From Stomoxys calcitrans (taxonomy: Eukaryota; Arthropoda; Insecta; Diptera; Muscidae), in contig NC_081553.1 in assembly GCF_963082655.1 (NCBI RefSeq), forward strand, positions 207,518,435 to 207,582,434: 64,000 bases of DNA, in the 5' to 3' direction. This document shows positions 44,876 through 55,605 of the stretch, one piece after another. Within the stretch, counting starts at the first letter, position 1, and the number at the start of each line of letters is the position of its first letter. A model generated the notes under the pieces. That model worked only from the letters and a program-made list of their open reading frames with translations, was not told the DNA's origin and did no database searches. The position numbers and the translations under genes are program-made.

Positions 44876-45705
44876 ACTTTATAATATAAACCGATTTCAA
44901 ATTTCTGTTCGATTTGGCTAAAATTTTGGACATAGTGTTCTTTTATGACTTCCAACAACTGTGCCAAATACGGTATAAATCGGTCAAGCACATGGTGGAG
45001 TTCCCATATAAACCGATCTCCCGATTTGACTTCTTGAGCCCCCGGAAGCCTCACTTTTCATCCGATTTGGCTGAAATTTTGCACATAGTGTTCTGTTATG
45101 ACTTTTAACAACTGTGCTAAATACGGTGCAAATCGGTCAAGAACCTGATATAGTTCTCATATAAACCGATCTCCCGATTAGAATTCTTGAGCCCCTGGAA
45201 GCCGCAATTGCTGTTCGATTTGGGTGGAATTTTGCACATAGTGTTCTGTTATGACTTCCAACAACTGTGCCAAATCGGTAAAGAACCTGATATAGCTCCC
45301 ATATAAACCGATCTCCCGATTTGCAAGAACCTCATATAGCTCCCATATAAAACGATCTCCCGATTTGACTTCCTGAGCCCCTGGAAGCCTCATTTTTATC
45401 CTATTTGACTGGAATTTTGCACATAGTGTTCTGTTATAACTTTTAACAACTATGCTAAATACGGTATAAATCAGTCGAGAACATGATGTAGCTCCCATAT
45501 GAACCGATCTCTCGATTTGACTTCTTGAGCCCTTACAAGACGCGATTTTTATCCGATTTGGCCTAAATTTTGCATATAGTGTTCAGTTATGACTCTCAAC
45601 ACTGTGCCAAGTACGGTCCAAATCGTTTAATAACCAGATATAGCTCCATGGTGATGGGTTCCCAAGATTCCGCCCGGCCGAACTTAGCATGCTTTTTACT
45701 TGTTT
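44876..45705 (+). mobile_element. HINE array and 3' hairpin, 5' end missing
   Basis: About five ~160-bp units (CCGATCTCCCGATTTGACTT, 'catagtgttctgttatgacttcc'), one with an internal partial duplication at 45290-45360. Ends CCATGGTGATGGGTTCCCAA, hairpin GCCCGGCCGAACTT and GCATGCTTTTTACTTGTTTT. Confidence 0.8.
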
Positions 45706-45803
45706 TGTATAATTTTAAATACTGATTCAAAACAAGGGATGACTCCGAAGATAGTTGACGTGCTTCCAGATCTGGTTTTTGTGGGAACTATCTTAAATCT
45801 ATG

Positions 45804-45870
45804 GATGCCACCGTGGCGCAGAGGTAAGCAAGTCTGCCTATGACGCCAAACGCCTGGTTTCTTATCACGG
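45804..45870 (+). mobile_element. tRNA-SINE family A, head fragment
   Basis: GATGCCACCGTGGCGCAGAG and 'tctgcctatgacgccaaacgcctggtt' match the tRNA head; the body is missing. Confidence 0.7.
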
Positions 45871-46280
45871 ATGAAAATTGCAACATGTTCTTTGTGCACA
45901 AATTTACACGGACAGACAGACGCACACGGCTAATTCGAATCAGAAAGCGATTCTGAGTCATTCGGTATATATTGGGTTGCCCAAAAAGTAATTGCGGATT
46001 TTTTAAAAGAAAGTAAATGCATTTTTAATAAAACTTAGTATGAACTTTAACCAAATATACTTTTTTTACACTTTTTTTCTAAAGCAAGCTAAAAGTAACA
46101 GCTGATAACTGACAGAAGAAAGAATGCAATTACAGAGTCACAAGCTGTGAAAAAATTTGTCGACGCCGACTATAGGAAAAATCCGCAATTACTTTTTGGG
46201 CAACCCAATATATAAATGGGTGCTACAAGCAAATACTTTAAGTTATAATACCCTGTACCACAGAAGTATTGTAGAGTTTT
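45871..46280 (-). mobile_element. HINE fragment with nested MITE
   Basis: Contains GGACAGACAGACGCACACGG and CAGAAAGCGATTCTGAGTCA, then the MITE at 45972-46208, then 'tttaagttataataccctgtaccaca', the inverted HINE start. Confidence 0.75.
45972..46208 (-). mobile_element. Mariner-type MITE copy 3
   Basis: Same 237-bp element as copies 2 and 4 but inverted (AAAGAAAGTAAATGCATTTT near the left, GCAAGCTAAAAGTAACAGCT in the interior), with TTGGGTTGCC ends and flanking TA. Confidence 0.9.
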
Positions 46281-46459
46281 AAAATAGAAGATATGCACTT
46301 ACCAATCTTCGAGAAAAATGTTCTCCTTTATAGAAGACTAGCTGGGCCAGTAACCTTCGCTACAACCAACAATGTCTTTTTGAAAATGAATTTATGTGTG
46401 AGCATTTGAAAGTGACGATCAAGTTCTTCAGAAATATGGGCCCATATCAGATCCACACT

Positions 46460-46780
46460 ATAATTTTTGCCCTACACTATTGCTGTGGTACAGGGTATTA
46501 TAACTTAGGGCATTTATTTGTAACTTCCAGAAAAAAGAGAGGATCAGAATCACTTTCTGATTCGATTAGTCAATAAATGCGCTTGTAGTGGCTCTAGGAG
46601 TGAAAATCGGGCCATATATATATATATGTATATATAATCTTCCCAAAACTTTGTACAACGCTTTCCTCGACGACTCCGCCTCCCCCTCCCCTTCGGATAT
46701 CAAAAATTTAAGTACCTTATTTTCACCGGGTGCCCAAACTCTACTATCTGTGAAAATTTCATGAGAATCGGTTCAGCCAT
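46460..46780 (+). mobile_element. HINE start fragment and scraps
   Basis: GCCCTACACTATTGCTGTGG and CAGGGTATTATAACTTAGGG are the HINE start; 46565-46680 holds 'caataaatgcgcttgtagtggctctagg', a TA-rich run (46614-46636) and TTTGTACAACGCTTTCCTCG from the opposite end of the same family. Confidence 0.65.
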
Positions 46781-46783
46781 TTT

Positions 46784-47960
46784 TATACCCACCACCATAG
46801 GATGGGGGTATACTAATCTAGTCATTCCGTTTGTAACGTCTCGACATAATCATCAAGACCCCATAAAAGTATATATATTCTTGATCGTCATGACATTTTA
46901 AGTTGATCTAGCCATGTCCGTCCGTCTGTCTGTCAAAAGCAGGCATACTTTCGAAAGAGAAAGCTAGGCGCTTGAAATTTTGCCCAGATACTTCTTATTA
47001 GTGGAGGTTGGTTGGTATTGCAAATAGGCCAAATCGGTCCATGTTTTGATATGGTTAGGTTAGGTTAGGTCCGTCTTGATCGTCATGACATTTTAAGTTG
47101 ATCTAGCCATGTCCGTCCGTCTGTCTGTCAAAAGCACGCATACTTTCGAAAGAGAAAAGCTAGGCGCTTGAAATTTTGCCCAGATACTTCGTATTAGTGG
47201 AGGACGGTTGGTATTGCAAATGGGCCAAATCGGTCCATGTTTTGATATGGTTAGGTTAGGTTAGGTCCGTCTGTCGAAATCACGATAGCGGTCGAACGCG
47301 TAAAGCTAGTCGCTTCAAATTTTGCACCGATACTTCTTATTGATGTAGGTCGTTGGGGATTGCAAATGGACCATATCAGTTCAGATTTGGATATAGCCCC
47401 CATATAAACCCATCCCCCGATTTGAATTCTTGAACCCCTAAAAGTCTTAAATTCCATCTTATTTCGCTTAAAATTGGAACAACAACACCCATGCCAAATA
47501 TGATCCGAATCAGTCTGTAAACAGATATAGCCTCCACATAAACTGATCCCCGGATTTGACTTCTTGAGCCCTCAGAAGCCTCAATTTTCATCCGATTTGG
47601 CTGAAATTTGGAACGTAGATATGCGTTACGACTTCCAACATCCATGCCGAGTATGATTCGATTCGGTCTATAAACAGATATATCCCCCATATAAACCGAT
47701 CCCCGGATTTGACTTCTTCAGCCTTTAGAAGCCTACATTTTCATATGATTTGGCTGAAATTTGGCCCAAATCCCTATCTTATGACTTCTAACATCAGTGC
47801 CAAGTTTTATCCGAATCGGTCAATATGGTGATATAGACGCCCCTAAGTACCGATCACCCAATATGACTTCTTGAGACCAAAATGATTCAAATACGAACTC
47901 AGCTAACAAGGGTACATTTTAAGTGGAAGCCATGTTGGTGGGTATCCGAGATTGGGTCTA
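46784..47960 (+). mobile_element. HINE element with duplicated start block
   Basis: Starts TTTTTATACCCACCACCATA. The block containing CGTCATGACATTTTAAGTTG, CCATGTCCGTCCGTCTGTCT and GCTAGGCGCTTGAAATTTTG occurs at ~46885-47065 and again at ~47077-47255, each followed by GGTTAGGTTAGGTCCGTC. The array then runs to GTTGGTGGGTATCCGAGATT near 47950; the terminal hairpin is lost. Confidence 0.75.
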
Positions 47961-48255
47961 TACGGAACAGACAAACAAACAAAGCACAACAATTTCATCA
48001 ATTTTATATAATAGAAGACAGGTCGTACATATATGCGAATGAGTAATATTCTTAGTTCTAAGTGCTTATATATAAATCATACGTCACCCCTAACAAGAGC
48101 TGAAAGACTAATTCAAAATGTATTCACTGCTAGGCTTTTTTATACCCAACACCGAAGGACGCTGAAAAAAAGTTGGTCCAAAATGTAAGATTTTTCTATA
48201 TTCTTAGGATCTTAGCGCCAAAACTTTCAAAATAAAGATGCAATCCTTATATTTA

Positions 48256-49617
48256 ATTTTTATACCCTCCACCATAGGATAGGGGTATAATAATTTCGTC
48301 ATTCTGTTTGTAACTAATCGAAATATTCGTCTGAGATCCCATAAAGTATATATTGGGTTGCCCAAAAAGTAATTGCGGATTTTTCATATAGTCGGCGTTG
48401 ACAAATTTTTTCACAGCTTGTGACTCTGTAATTGCATTTTTTTTTCTTCTGTCAGTTATCAGCTGTTACTTTTAGCTTGCTTTAGAAAAAAAGTGTAAAA
48501 AAAGTATATTTGATTAAAGTTCATTCTAAGTTTTATTAAAAATGCATTTACTTTCTTTTAAAAAATCCGCAATTACTTTTTGGGCAACCCAATATATTCT
48601 TGATCATCGCGACATTTTATGTCGATCTAGCCATGTCCGCCCGTCTGTCTGTCGAAAGCACGCTTACTTCCGAAGGAGTAAATCTAGTCCCTTCAAATTT
48701 TGCACAAATACTTCTTATTAGTGTAGGTCGGTTGGTATTGTAAATGGGCCATATCGGTCCATGTTTTGATATAGCTGCCATAAAAACCGATCTTGGGTCT
48801 TGACTTCTTGAGCCTCTAGAGGGCGCAATTCTTATCCGATTGGAATGAAATTTAGCATGACGTGTTTCGCTATGACTATCAACAACTAGGCTGAGTATGG
48901 TTCAAATCGGTTAATATCCTTATATAGCTGCAATATAAACCGATCTTGAATCTTGACTTCTTGAGCCACTAGAGGGCGCAATTCTTATCCGAAATGAATG
49001 AAATTTTGCACGAAGTATTTTGTTATGATTTCCAACAACTGTGTCAGGTATGGTTCAAATCGGTTCATAACCTGATATAGCTGTCATATAAACCGATTTG
49101 GGGACTTGACTTCTTGAGATTCTAGAGGGCGCAATACGTATCCGATTTGGCTGAAATTTTGCATGACATATTTTATTATAACTTTCAACAACTGTGACCA
49201 ATAAGATTCAAATCGGTTCAAAACCTGATTTAGCTGCCATATAAAACGATCTGGCATATTGACTTCTTGAGCCTCTAGAGGTCGCAATTATTATCCGATT
49301 TGCCTGAAATTTTGTACGACGGATCCTCTCATGACCATCAACACACGTGTTTATAAATTGATCTCTCTATTTTACTTCTTGAGCCCCCAAAGGGCGCAAT
49401 TCTTATTCGAATTGGCCGACATTTTACACAGGTCTCCAACATATAATTTAATTGTGGTCTAAACCGGACCATATCTTGATATCGCTCTAATAGCATAGCA
49501 AATCTTTTCTTATATCCTTTTTTTTTTCTTAAGAAGAGATGCCGGGAAAAAACTCGACAAATACGATCCATGGTGGAGGGTATATAAGATTCGCCCGGCC
49601 GAACTAAGCTCGCTTTT
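48256..49617 (+). mobile_element. HINE element, both ends present, nested MITE
   Basis: Starts TTTTTATACCCTCCACCATA; the start block is split by a MITE at 48353-48592 in the 'aaagtatata|ttcttgatc' segment. About five array units follow. It ends GGTGGAGGGTATATAAGATT, the hairpin GCCCGGCCGAAC and TAAGCTCGCTTTTTTT. Confidence 0.85.
48353..48592 (+). mobile_element. Mariner-type MITE copy 4
   Basis: Full 240-bp copy with TTGGGTTGCCCAAAAAGTAA at the left and its complement at the right, flanked by TA. Very similar to copies 2 and 3. Confidence 0.92.
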
Positions 49618-50298
49618 TTTCTATTTACTAACGGACATAACAATCCGTTACAAATTTTAATCGCTGATTGATACTAAGTTTACTTTACAGATGTCTGACC
49701 AATTATTATTTTTTGAAAAATTCTTTTCTTATACTTAGCAATTTAATCTGAAAAAACAACATTTAAAGACGCTCATATATGCAGGGCTATTTTGCGTCCT
49801 TATCTACGGTACACTGTTGTCTTGTCCCAAGGTCAATTTGCTAACATTCAACGATATTTCGACCCTCATCTTAGATAAAACTATTAAACTATTACTATTT
49901 AAAATAAACAATCCTTAATATTAAGGAAAATATTTTTCACCAAAGGAAATGTTTCCCTAAAAAGTTGGTAAATTGATCATTTTTAAATTAAGTTGCTAAT
50001 CTTTGGCTCCAATCGTTAAAAAAAGGAAAACAATTAGTCTATAAAGAGCAGGTTATATTTGAAGATGGACCATTTCTTCATATAGGCCACGTATAAACCG
50101 ATCTGTCGATTTAAGGTTTTAAGCTCATAACGCTCTTATTTGTAGTCCGATTCCCTGGAACAGTGAGCAATGTTAGGTTTCTCGAAATCTGTGCCGAATA
50201 TGGTTCAAATCGGTCTACATTTACATAAAATACTATATAGATCGATGTCCTAATTCGAGATCTTGGACGCCTAAAAGGCGCGTGTACTGCCCAAATAT
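49618..50298. other. Intronic sequence with HINE scrap
   Basis: 49618-50040 shows nothing recognisable. 50040-50290 resembles HINE array units (GGCCACGTATAAACCGATCT, 'gtgccgaatatggttcaaatcggtct'). Confidence 0.5.
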
Positions 50299-50299
50299 A

Positions 50300-50608
50300 A
50301 ATTTTGCTCATTAATATTTCACTAAGGAACAGGGGCAAACTTCTCACATATCAATGAGTGCAGTCCGACTGAAGTTTTAGCTCAATCATAAGGGGCCTCC
50401 TTTTTTATAGCCGAGTCCGAACGGCGTGCCGCAATGCGACACCTCTTTGGGGAGAAATTTTACATGGCATAGTACCTCACAGATGTTGCCAGCATTAGGA
50501 GGGGAAAACCACCGCTGACAATTTTTTCTGATGGTATCGCCTGGCTTCGAACCCAGGCGTTCAGCGTCATAGGCGGAAATGCTAACCTCTGCGCTACGGT
50601 GGCCTCCC
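50300..50608 (-). mobile_element. tRNA-SINE family A, near complete
   Basis: Tail TTCACTAAGGAACAGGGGCA, body GCGACACCTCTTTGGGGAGA, box B GCTTCGAACCCAGGCGTTCA (inverse), and box A side GCTAACCTCTGCGCTACGGT with GGCCTCC at the end. Confidence 0.9.
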
Positions 50609-50754
50609 GGTGACATGTACTGCCCAATTTTGTTAAAATTTAAAATTGTGAGTTGAGTTAGACTCCTTTATATCTGTGCCGAGTATGGACCAAATCGAAG
50701 AGCAGTTTATACTTTCACACGGTCCGATTTGCCTAATTTACAATACCAACTTGA

Positions 50755-50866
50755 TGGTCTCCGTGGAGCAGAGTTTAGCATGTCCGCATATGACGCCGTA
50801 AGCCTAGGTTCGTATCCTGGCAAGAACATCCGAAAAATAATTGAGGTGGTTTTCCAGCATTCGTCG
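50755..50866 (+). mobile_element. tRNA-SINE family A, 5' half
   Basis: GATGGTCTCCGTGGAGCAGA, 'catgtccgcatatgacgcc', box B GGTTCGTATCC and 'gaggtggttttcc'. It lies head-to-head with the copy at 50300-50608 and abuts a LINE. Confidence 0.8.
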
Positions 50867-51992
50867 TAGTGTGAATATCTGGTCCAGGGTAGGTTTACCA
50901 GGTCTAAAGCCGCATTGATAGGGCCCAATTATCTCATTGACTTTGGGTTTTAATCTTTTATACAGTACGCTTGAGAGTATCTTATATGCGATGAGGAGGA
51001 GACTTATTTCTCTGCAGTTGGCACATTCCGTCTTGTCTCCTTTCTTGTGTACGGGACATAGTATGTTGAGGTTCCAATCATCGGGTATGCGTTCTTCAAG
51101 CCAGATTGCGCAGATAAGCAGATGCGTCACTGCTACTTGGACCTCATTGTGACTAGGAGGTAAACATTCTATACCATCTTCAGGGATTGGTTCTGCGGTA
51201 TCCTCTTCGCCGCCAACGTCGGACACTAGCAGTTGGGTAAAATGTTCTTTCCATATCCTCAGCATGTTATCTGTGTCAGTTACCAGATTTCTTTCTGCAC
51301 CAAAGCCATCGTTTTGATATTTAATTCTTTGGTAGAATTTCCGGACTTCATTCTGACTCCTGTACATCTCAATTCGCTCACACTCAGGTCTTTCCATTTC
51401 CCTTTTCTTTCTGCGGAATAGACGTTTCTCCTCTCTCCTTTTCTTCCTATACCTCTCCTTCATCTGGCGCGTTGCTACTGATTGCAGGGTTGCTCTATAT
51501 GCCGCATTCTTGGCTTAAGTAGCATCTCGACAATCTTGGTCGCACCATGGGTTTCTTGGAGGAGGCTTCCCGTACCCAAGTACGGATTTCGCGGCATTTT
51601 CCATGGAGTGGACAATAGTTTGCCACTGCGTCATTATATCATCGGAACAAGAAGTGCTTTCAGTTGGGTCAGTCGAGTGGAGTATGCCGCTGCCATCTGT
51701 TGTGTTTGCAGCTATTCAATATACATCTTCCGTGCAGTATCAGATCGTACTTTCCTCGCCATGTTCAAACGGGTGTGAACCTTTTCTGCAATAAGGTAAT
51801 GATCCGAATCTATATTCGCTCCACGGATCGATCGTACATCTGGATGAATGCCTTCCATCTATCACAACGTGATCAATCAGCCTCAACCCATTACTGGACG
51901 TTATCCCCTGGAGGCTAAAATTTCCGACTGTTGGACCAAAGATGTATTCCTTCCGAATCTTCGCATTAAAATCTCCCAGAACGATTTTAATA
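50867..51992 (-). pseudogene. LINE fragment: linker and reverse transcriptase
   Basis: Second copy of the LINE seen at 22655-25455. A frame of ~200 codons (50867-51463) stays open: RLFRRKKREMERPECERIE, HFTQLLVSDVGGEEDTAEPI, WNLNILCPVHKKGDK, EIIGPYQCGFRPGKPTLDQI. Upstream parts lie at 51470-51992, where it reaches the endonuclease motif region (AAAATCGTTCTGG, inverse). An in-frame deletion removed ~35 residues relative to the other copy near 51130. The catalytic YADD part is gone, cut by the SINE junction. Confidence 0.85.
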
Positions 51993-51993
51993 T

Positions 51994-52389
51994 TGTAACG
52001 TTTTTACTGCAGACGTTTTACTTTCAATTAAAACAGAGTTCGTTTACAATTAATTTACTTCACAATGATTTATTGTTCTACTTATTTGCTTTACAACTGC
52101 TGTTTGCTGATACGATTTCAATACGAGCTTTCAGATAAGACTCACTCGTGTTGCGTTACGCCACTGCGTTATATACCTCTTGCTGGCCACATCGATGTTT
52201 CGAGAATACGCAATCTGGTAACATCGCGATGGGTCCTCTCATGATCTCTGCTAAAGCTTACTAGCATTGACAAAGTCAAACACGCATACATAATATAATA
52301 CTTGACAGGAAAACACATACACTTACATCTATTCAACATTAAAGTTAGGCGCGCAACCAAACAAAAGAAACACAACAGACATTGTTACA
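51994..52389 (-). mobile_element. Probable solo LTR inside the LINE
   Basis: A 396-base block begins TGTAACGTTTTT and ends CATTGTTACA, so TGTAAC/GTTACA are inverted. Read on the minus strand it has TATATAA near 52170-52176 and AATAAA near 52069-52074, in promoter-then-polyA order, and ends ACGTTACA. It interrupts the LINE endonuclease region. I found no clear target-site duplication, and flanking LINE sequence is missing on the right, so the call is tentative. Confidence 0.55.
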
Positions 52390-52435
52390 AGTAAGAAATT
52401 AACAACAAACAACAATAAAGAAATTCTAGGGAATA

Positions 52436-52790
52436 CTAGAAACCAGCTATAGTATAGTACGTCACCGTTTGGTGTTGTAGTGACGCCATTTCCAGTCCAT
52501 CGCACTTTCTGTAAGGCGGTAATACCTGCCTTGTACTATTACAATATATCCGCCAGCGCGTATACTGCACCTTCTCTATAAAGAGTGCGGATATTACAGG
52601 TGCAGGTCCGCAAATCATGGTCTATTTTTCGTTTGCGTGAGTCGTCAACTTTGGGGGGGGTCCGTTTTTACTATTCCTTTGTTTCTCATAGTTTTTCGAA
52701 GCGGGTTACTGGCCCAGCGCCATGCCTCCATGGTCCCATAGATCATCAAGGAGTAATTTCAGTTTGAAAATAAAAAAGAAGCCCCAGGGA
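52436..52790 (-). pseudogene. LINE 5' fragment
   Basis: CCGTTTGGTGTTGTAGTGAC, 'ccagtccatcgcactttctgtaaggcgg' and GGTGCAGGTCCGCAAATCAT match the N-terminal and 5' part of the LINE at 24830-25010. It belongs with 50867-51992. Confidence 0.75.
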
Positions 52791-52849
52791 CTTTCTCACC
52801 CCCCGGAGGGTTAAGATGTCTTCCCTTGGCAACATACAAATACAAAATA

Positions 52850-53160
52850 CAAATTCTGCCCATGAACATTCCACTAAGAAACAGGGGCAAACTTCTCACA
52901 TATCAATGAGTGCAGTCCTATTCAAGATTTAAGCTCAATGATAAGGGGCCTCCTTTTTACAGCCGAGTCCGAACGGCGTGCCGCAGTGCGACACCTCTTT
53001 GGAGAGAAGTTTCTGATGGCATAGTACGTCACAAGTGTTGCTAGCATTAGGAGGGAAAAACCACCGCTGAAAATTTTTTCTAATGGTCTCGCCTGGATTC
53101 GAACCCAGGCGTTCAGCGTTATAGGCGGACATGCTAACCTCTACGCTTCAAAGGCCTCCC
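52850..53160 (-). mobile_element. tRNA-SINE family A, near complete
   Basis: Tail CCCATGAACATTCCACTAAG, body GGCGTGCCGCAGTGCGACAC, box B GGATTCGAACCCAGGCGTTC (inverse), and the box A side GCTAACCTCTACGCTTC. Confidence 0.9.
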
Positions 53161-53407
53161 TTTGGCAACATCTTTTTGCCAAATTCAACTTTTTGTCGCC
53201 CATTTATTTTGTGTAAATTTGTCCTAAGTACGAAAAGTGCTAATTTAGTTTTTTTCCTATTATAATTACACTGAAATACTCACATTTTAACTATTTATTT
53301 GAAGTAACATTTCTATTCGATTGTTCCTGAGCTCACAAGTAGATTTGGAACAGCTGATACTCGATTATGCACTCGCTAACGAATACGGTAATGCCAAAAC
53401 AATAGGA

Positions 53408-53527
53408 CTGTTCGCGTACTTTTGCAGTAAAAATTTGCAGGAGAGTAAGAGCTATTTTGCTGTATCTTTAAAATTTGCAAGCAAAAGTACGCAAACGACT
53501 TCCAGTGAAAATTTGCAAAAAAACAGT
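53408..53527. repeat. Small inverted-repeat element, possible MITE
   Basis: A 120-base block whose ends are ACTGTT and AACAGT. Inside, GCGTACTTTTGC (53414-53425) pairs with GCAAAAGTACGC (53481-53492), and AAATTTGCA recurs several times. No target-site duplication identified. Confidence 0.5.
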
Positions 53528-53684
53528 TGATTTTTGTTTTATTGTAGTTGGTTTTTTATTTGCTTGCTTGGAAAACAATTTTTTAAATCAAAAATGCTGG
53601 CGATACCTTTGGGGTATTTTCCTTAGATAAACGTCAATTGGCCCGAGAGTGAAAATGCTAGAAGAGGAGCCATTCGTATATCCG

Positions 53685-54440
53685 TGATCTCCGTGCCACT
53701 GGACAGCTATCACAAATTACTGGGCAATCCCATGGCAACCGGTTGTACGTACCGCATTGGCCCGATGGAGTCTTTCATTGGCGCGATGGAGTTTTTCTGT
53801 ATACAACACACTGCTACAACAACAACAACCGTGCACGAAGCTACGAATGTCATCGGTAGTACCAAGTCGCGCAAAGCGCTGATTCCACACAGAATCTCAA
53901 CACTGATGCTGAAGAATCTGGGTTTGCCTGGAGTCGATTACCTTACAACTATCCTCAGCCTATCTGAACACTATTATAGTACCCGATGTTTGGAAGATGG
54001 GCAGTCTGAACCCGCTACTGAAGCCTGAAAAAGACACGAGCAAGGGGGAGTCATACAGACCGATCTCCCTTCACTCATCAGTAGCCAAGACGCATAAGGA
54101 ACAACTTCCCCCGCTCCTCTCTTTGGGCAAATTCCATTCACTGAGCATCAGCATGCATTACATATGCTATATTTAAATCTGAGCTGATTTCTATGAAATT
54201 GACCAGTAATGTCGAGAGTCAAGAGAAAATCCTTCTTGCCAAATTTCGAGAGAATCTGTTAACAAATGAGCACTTTATAGCATATGGAAACTATATCTCA
54301 ATCTGACCGGCTTTCGAGCAAACTTCTTAGATTTGTGTTAGTCGGCGACCATAGGAGTACAATTGCTTTACAAGCCATCACCGCATACAAAAGGCTACGG
54401 GAGCTTTCTATTTGGTCATGTGGCGGCTACGGACACTTTG
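53685..54440 (+). pseudogene. LINE reverse-transcriptase fragments and HINE scrap
   Basis: 53730-53835 is a LINE 3'-tail-like block ending in CAACAACAACAACC. 53836-54130 encodes HRISTLMLKNLGLPGVDYLT and, after frameshifts, a proline-rich 'RPISLLSPVAK'-like region: the N-terminal part of a reverse transcriptase. 54165-54300 is a HINE scrap. 54345-54430 is another LINE piece. Confidence 0.65.
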
Positions 54441-54913
54441 TAATCATTGAAGATATCTGTATCCGTTCACAATTGGCAGACTAATTTGCACTAATTTTCT
54501 AATCCCACTGTGCGTAACTTTTTTAACTGCCCAGCTAGACCCACTCAATCCCATGGCAGCCTCTTCCCTCCTAAACAAATTCAAAGGAACGGTGTTGGTT
54601 TCATCGTAGCTCTCCGATGAGGATGATTCCATCAAAACACTTAAGAAACCGATAATTGCTCTTGTCTTGGCGGGTATTTTCATGTAACGGCTCCTTTTCC
54701 CAAAACAGCTGATCTTTACAAAACAAGTGTTCACGAGTGGATTTCGAACAGCTGATACTCGATTATGCACTCGTTAACGAATGCGGGAATGCCAAAGGAA
54801 AAAAATTCGGCCCCAGTTAATATTTTGTTGCAGACCAATTTGAGTGCTGAGATAATATAGGGTTTTTGCTATTTTTCACTTCTAACCTTGAAAACTTCTC
54901 TTTATTTTTGCAG

Positions 54914-55171
54914 GCAAACATACGTTCAGCATCATTATTATGCTCGACAGAATCATCCATTATAACAATTAAAGCAGCTAAGGAAGGCCCTCGCAAAGTA
55001 TTGATTGTCAGCTCCAAAGGTAATCTGATACATGTGCGAGATGCCATTTCTGGATTATTATTGAGGACATTTGATGTGCCCGATTGCATAAATATATATA
55101 GTATATTGTTGAATGAGGGTATCCTGTATTGCGGCACTCAAAAAAAGGAGATACGTAAATATGATTTTGTG
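54914..55171 (+). CDS. ZNF106: ZNF106-type gene, WD40 exon
   Basis: An 86-codon exon between TTTATTTTTGCAG and GTG|GTAAGT, phase 0. It encodes EGPRKVLIVSSKGNLIHVRD followed by AISGLLLRTFDVPD and LLNEGILYCGTQKKEIRKYD. The strings VRDA-x-x-GLLLRT are shared with human ZNF106 as I remember it, where they sit in the middle of the C-terminal WD40 propeller. This is the best diagnostic exon for the family assignment. Confidence 0.9.
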
Positions 55172-55258
55172 GTAAGTTGGCGAAATATTGACGAAAATTG
55201 TACTCATTGCTTGACATGCTTCTTAATAATAATTACATAAAACTTTTGTATAATGCAG

Positions 55259-55450
55259 ACTGGAAATCCCGTGGGCTCAATAACCTGTGGTAATGGGGCT
55301 GTCAGCATGTTAATGTTTAGAAATAAATTCATGTTTGTGGGCTGCTATGATGGATTCATATACATTATCGATAAAGAGACCGGCCGCCAAGTAACACGCT
55401 TGACTGGATCAGGCAAAATGATATTGACATTGGAAATTGTCGGTGATAAG
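55259..55450 (+). CDS. ZNF106: ZNF106-type gene, WD40 exon
   Basis: A 64-codon exon after ATAATGCAG, ending AAG|GTAAAT, phase 0. It encodes TGNPVGSITCGNGAVSMLMF and FVGCYDGFIYIIDKETGRQV with GCYDG matching a signature of the last ZNF106 WD repeat. The intron before it is only 87 bases and the one after it 80 bases, in contrast to the multi-kilobase introns upstream. Confidence 0.9.
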
Positions 55451-55530
55451 GTAAATAATGAATGGATTATGTTTAATCAACCGTTGGACGCTCCAATGCA
55501 TGTTTTTCTGTGTTGTATGTGTCTTTACAG

Positions 55531-55605
55531 ATAATTACTTCAGCCAAGGACACAAGCATGAAAGTCATAAATATACCCACGTTTTGTTTGACTGATGCAC
55601 TTTGA
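55531..55605 (+). CDS. ZNF106: ZNF106-type gene, last coding exon
   Basis: After GTCTTTACAG the frame reads IITSAKDTSMKVINIPTFCL and TDAL, then TGA at 55603-55605. This closes the last WD blade. The human protein continues past the WD domain with C2H2 fingers as I remember; the fly protein ends here. Total visible length is about 1959 residues without the missing N-terminus. Confidence 0.85.
   Translation: MITSAKDTSMKVINIPTFCLTDAL

Larger units (their letters stand above)
53331..54797 (+). repeat. ~68-bp direct repeat flanking 1.3 kb
   Basis: 53331-53399 and 54729-54797 share CAGCTGATACTCGATTATGC and CACTCG(C/T)TAACGAAT with only a few mismatches. Between them lie a small inverted-repeat element, LINE pieces and a HINE scrap. 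The nature of the repeat is unknown. Confidence 0.7.

Noticed and set aside
13225..53160. tRNA-like sequences with good A and B boxes (for example at 50560, 53110, 39400) as tRNA genes
   Set aside because: Each is followed by a conserved SINE body; anticodon arms do not form proper cloverleaves in my reading.
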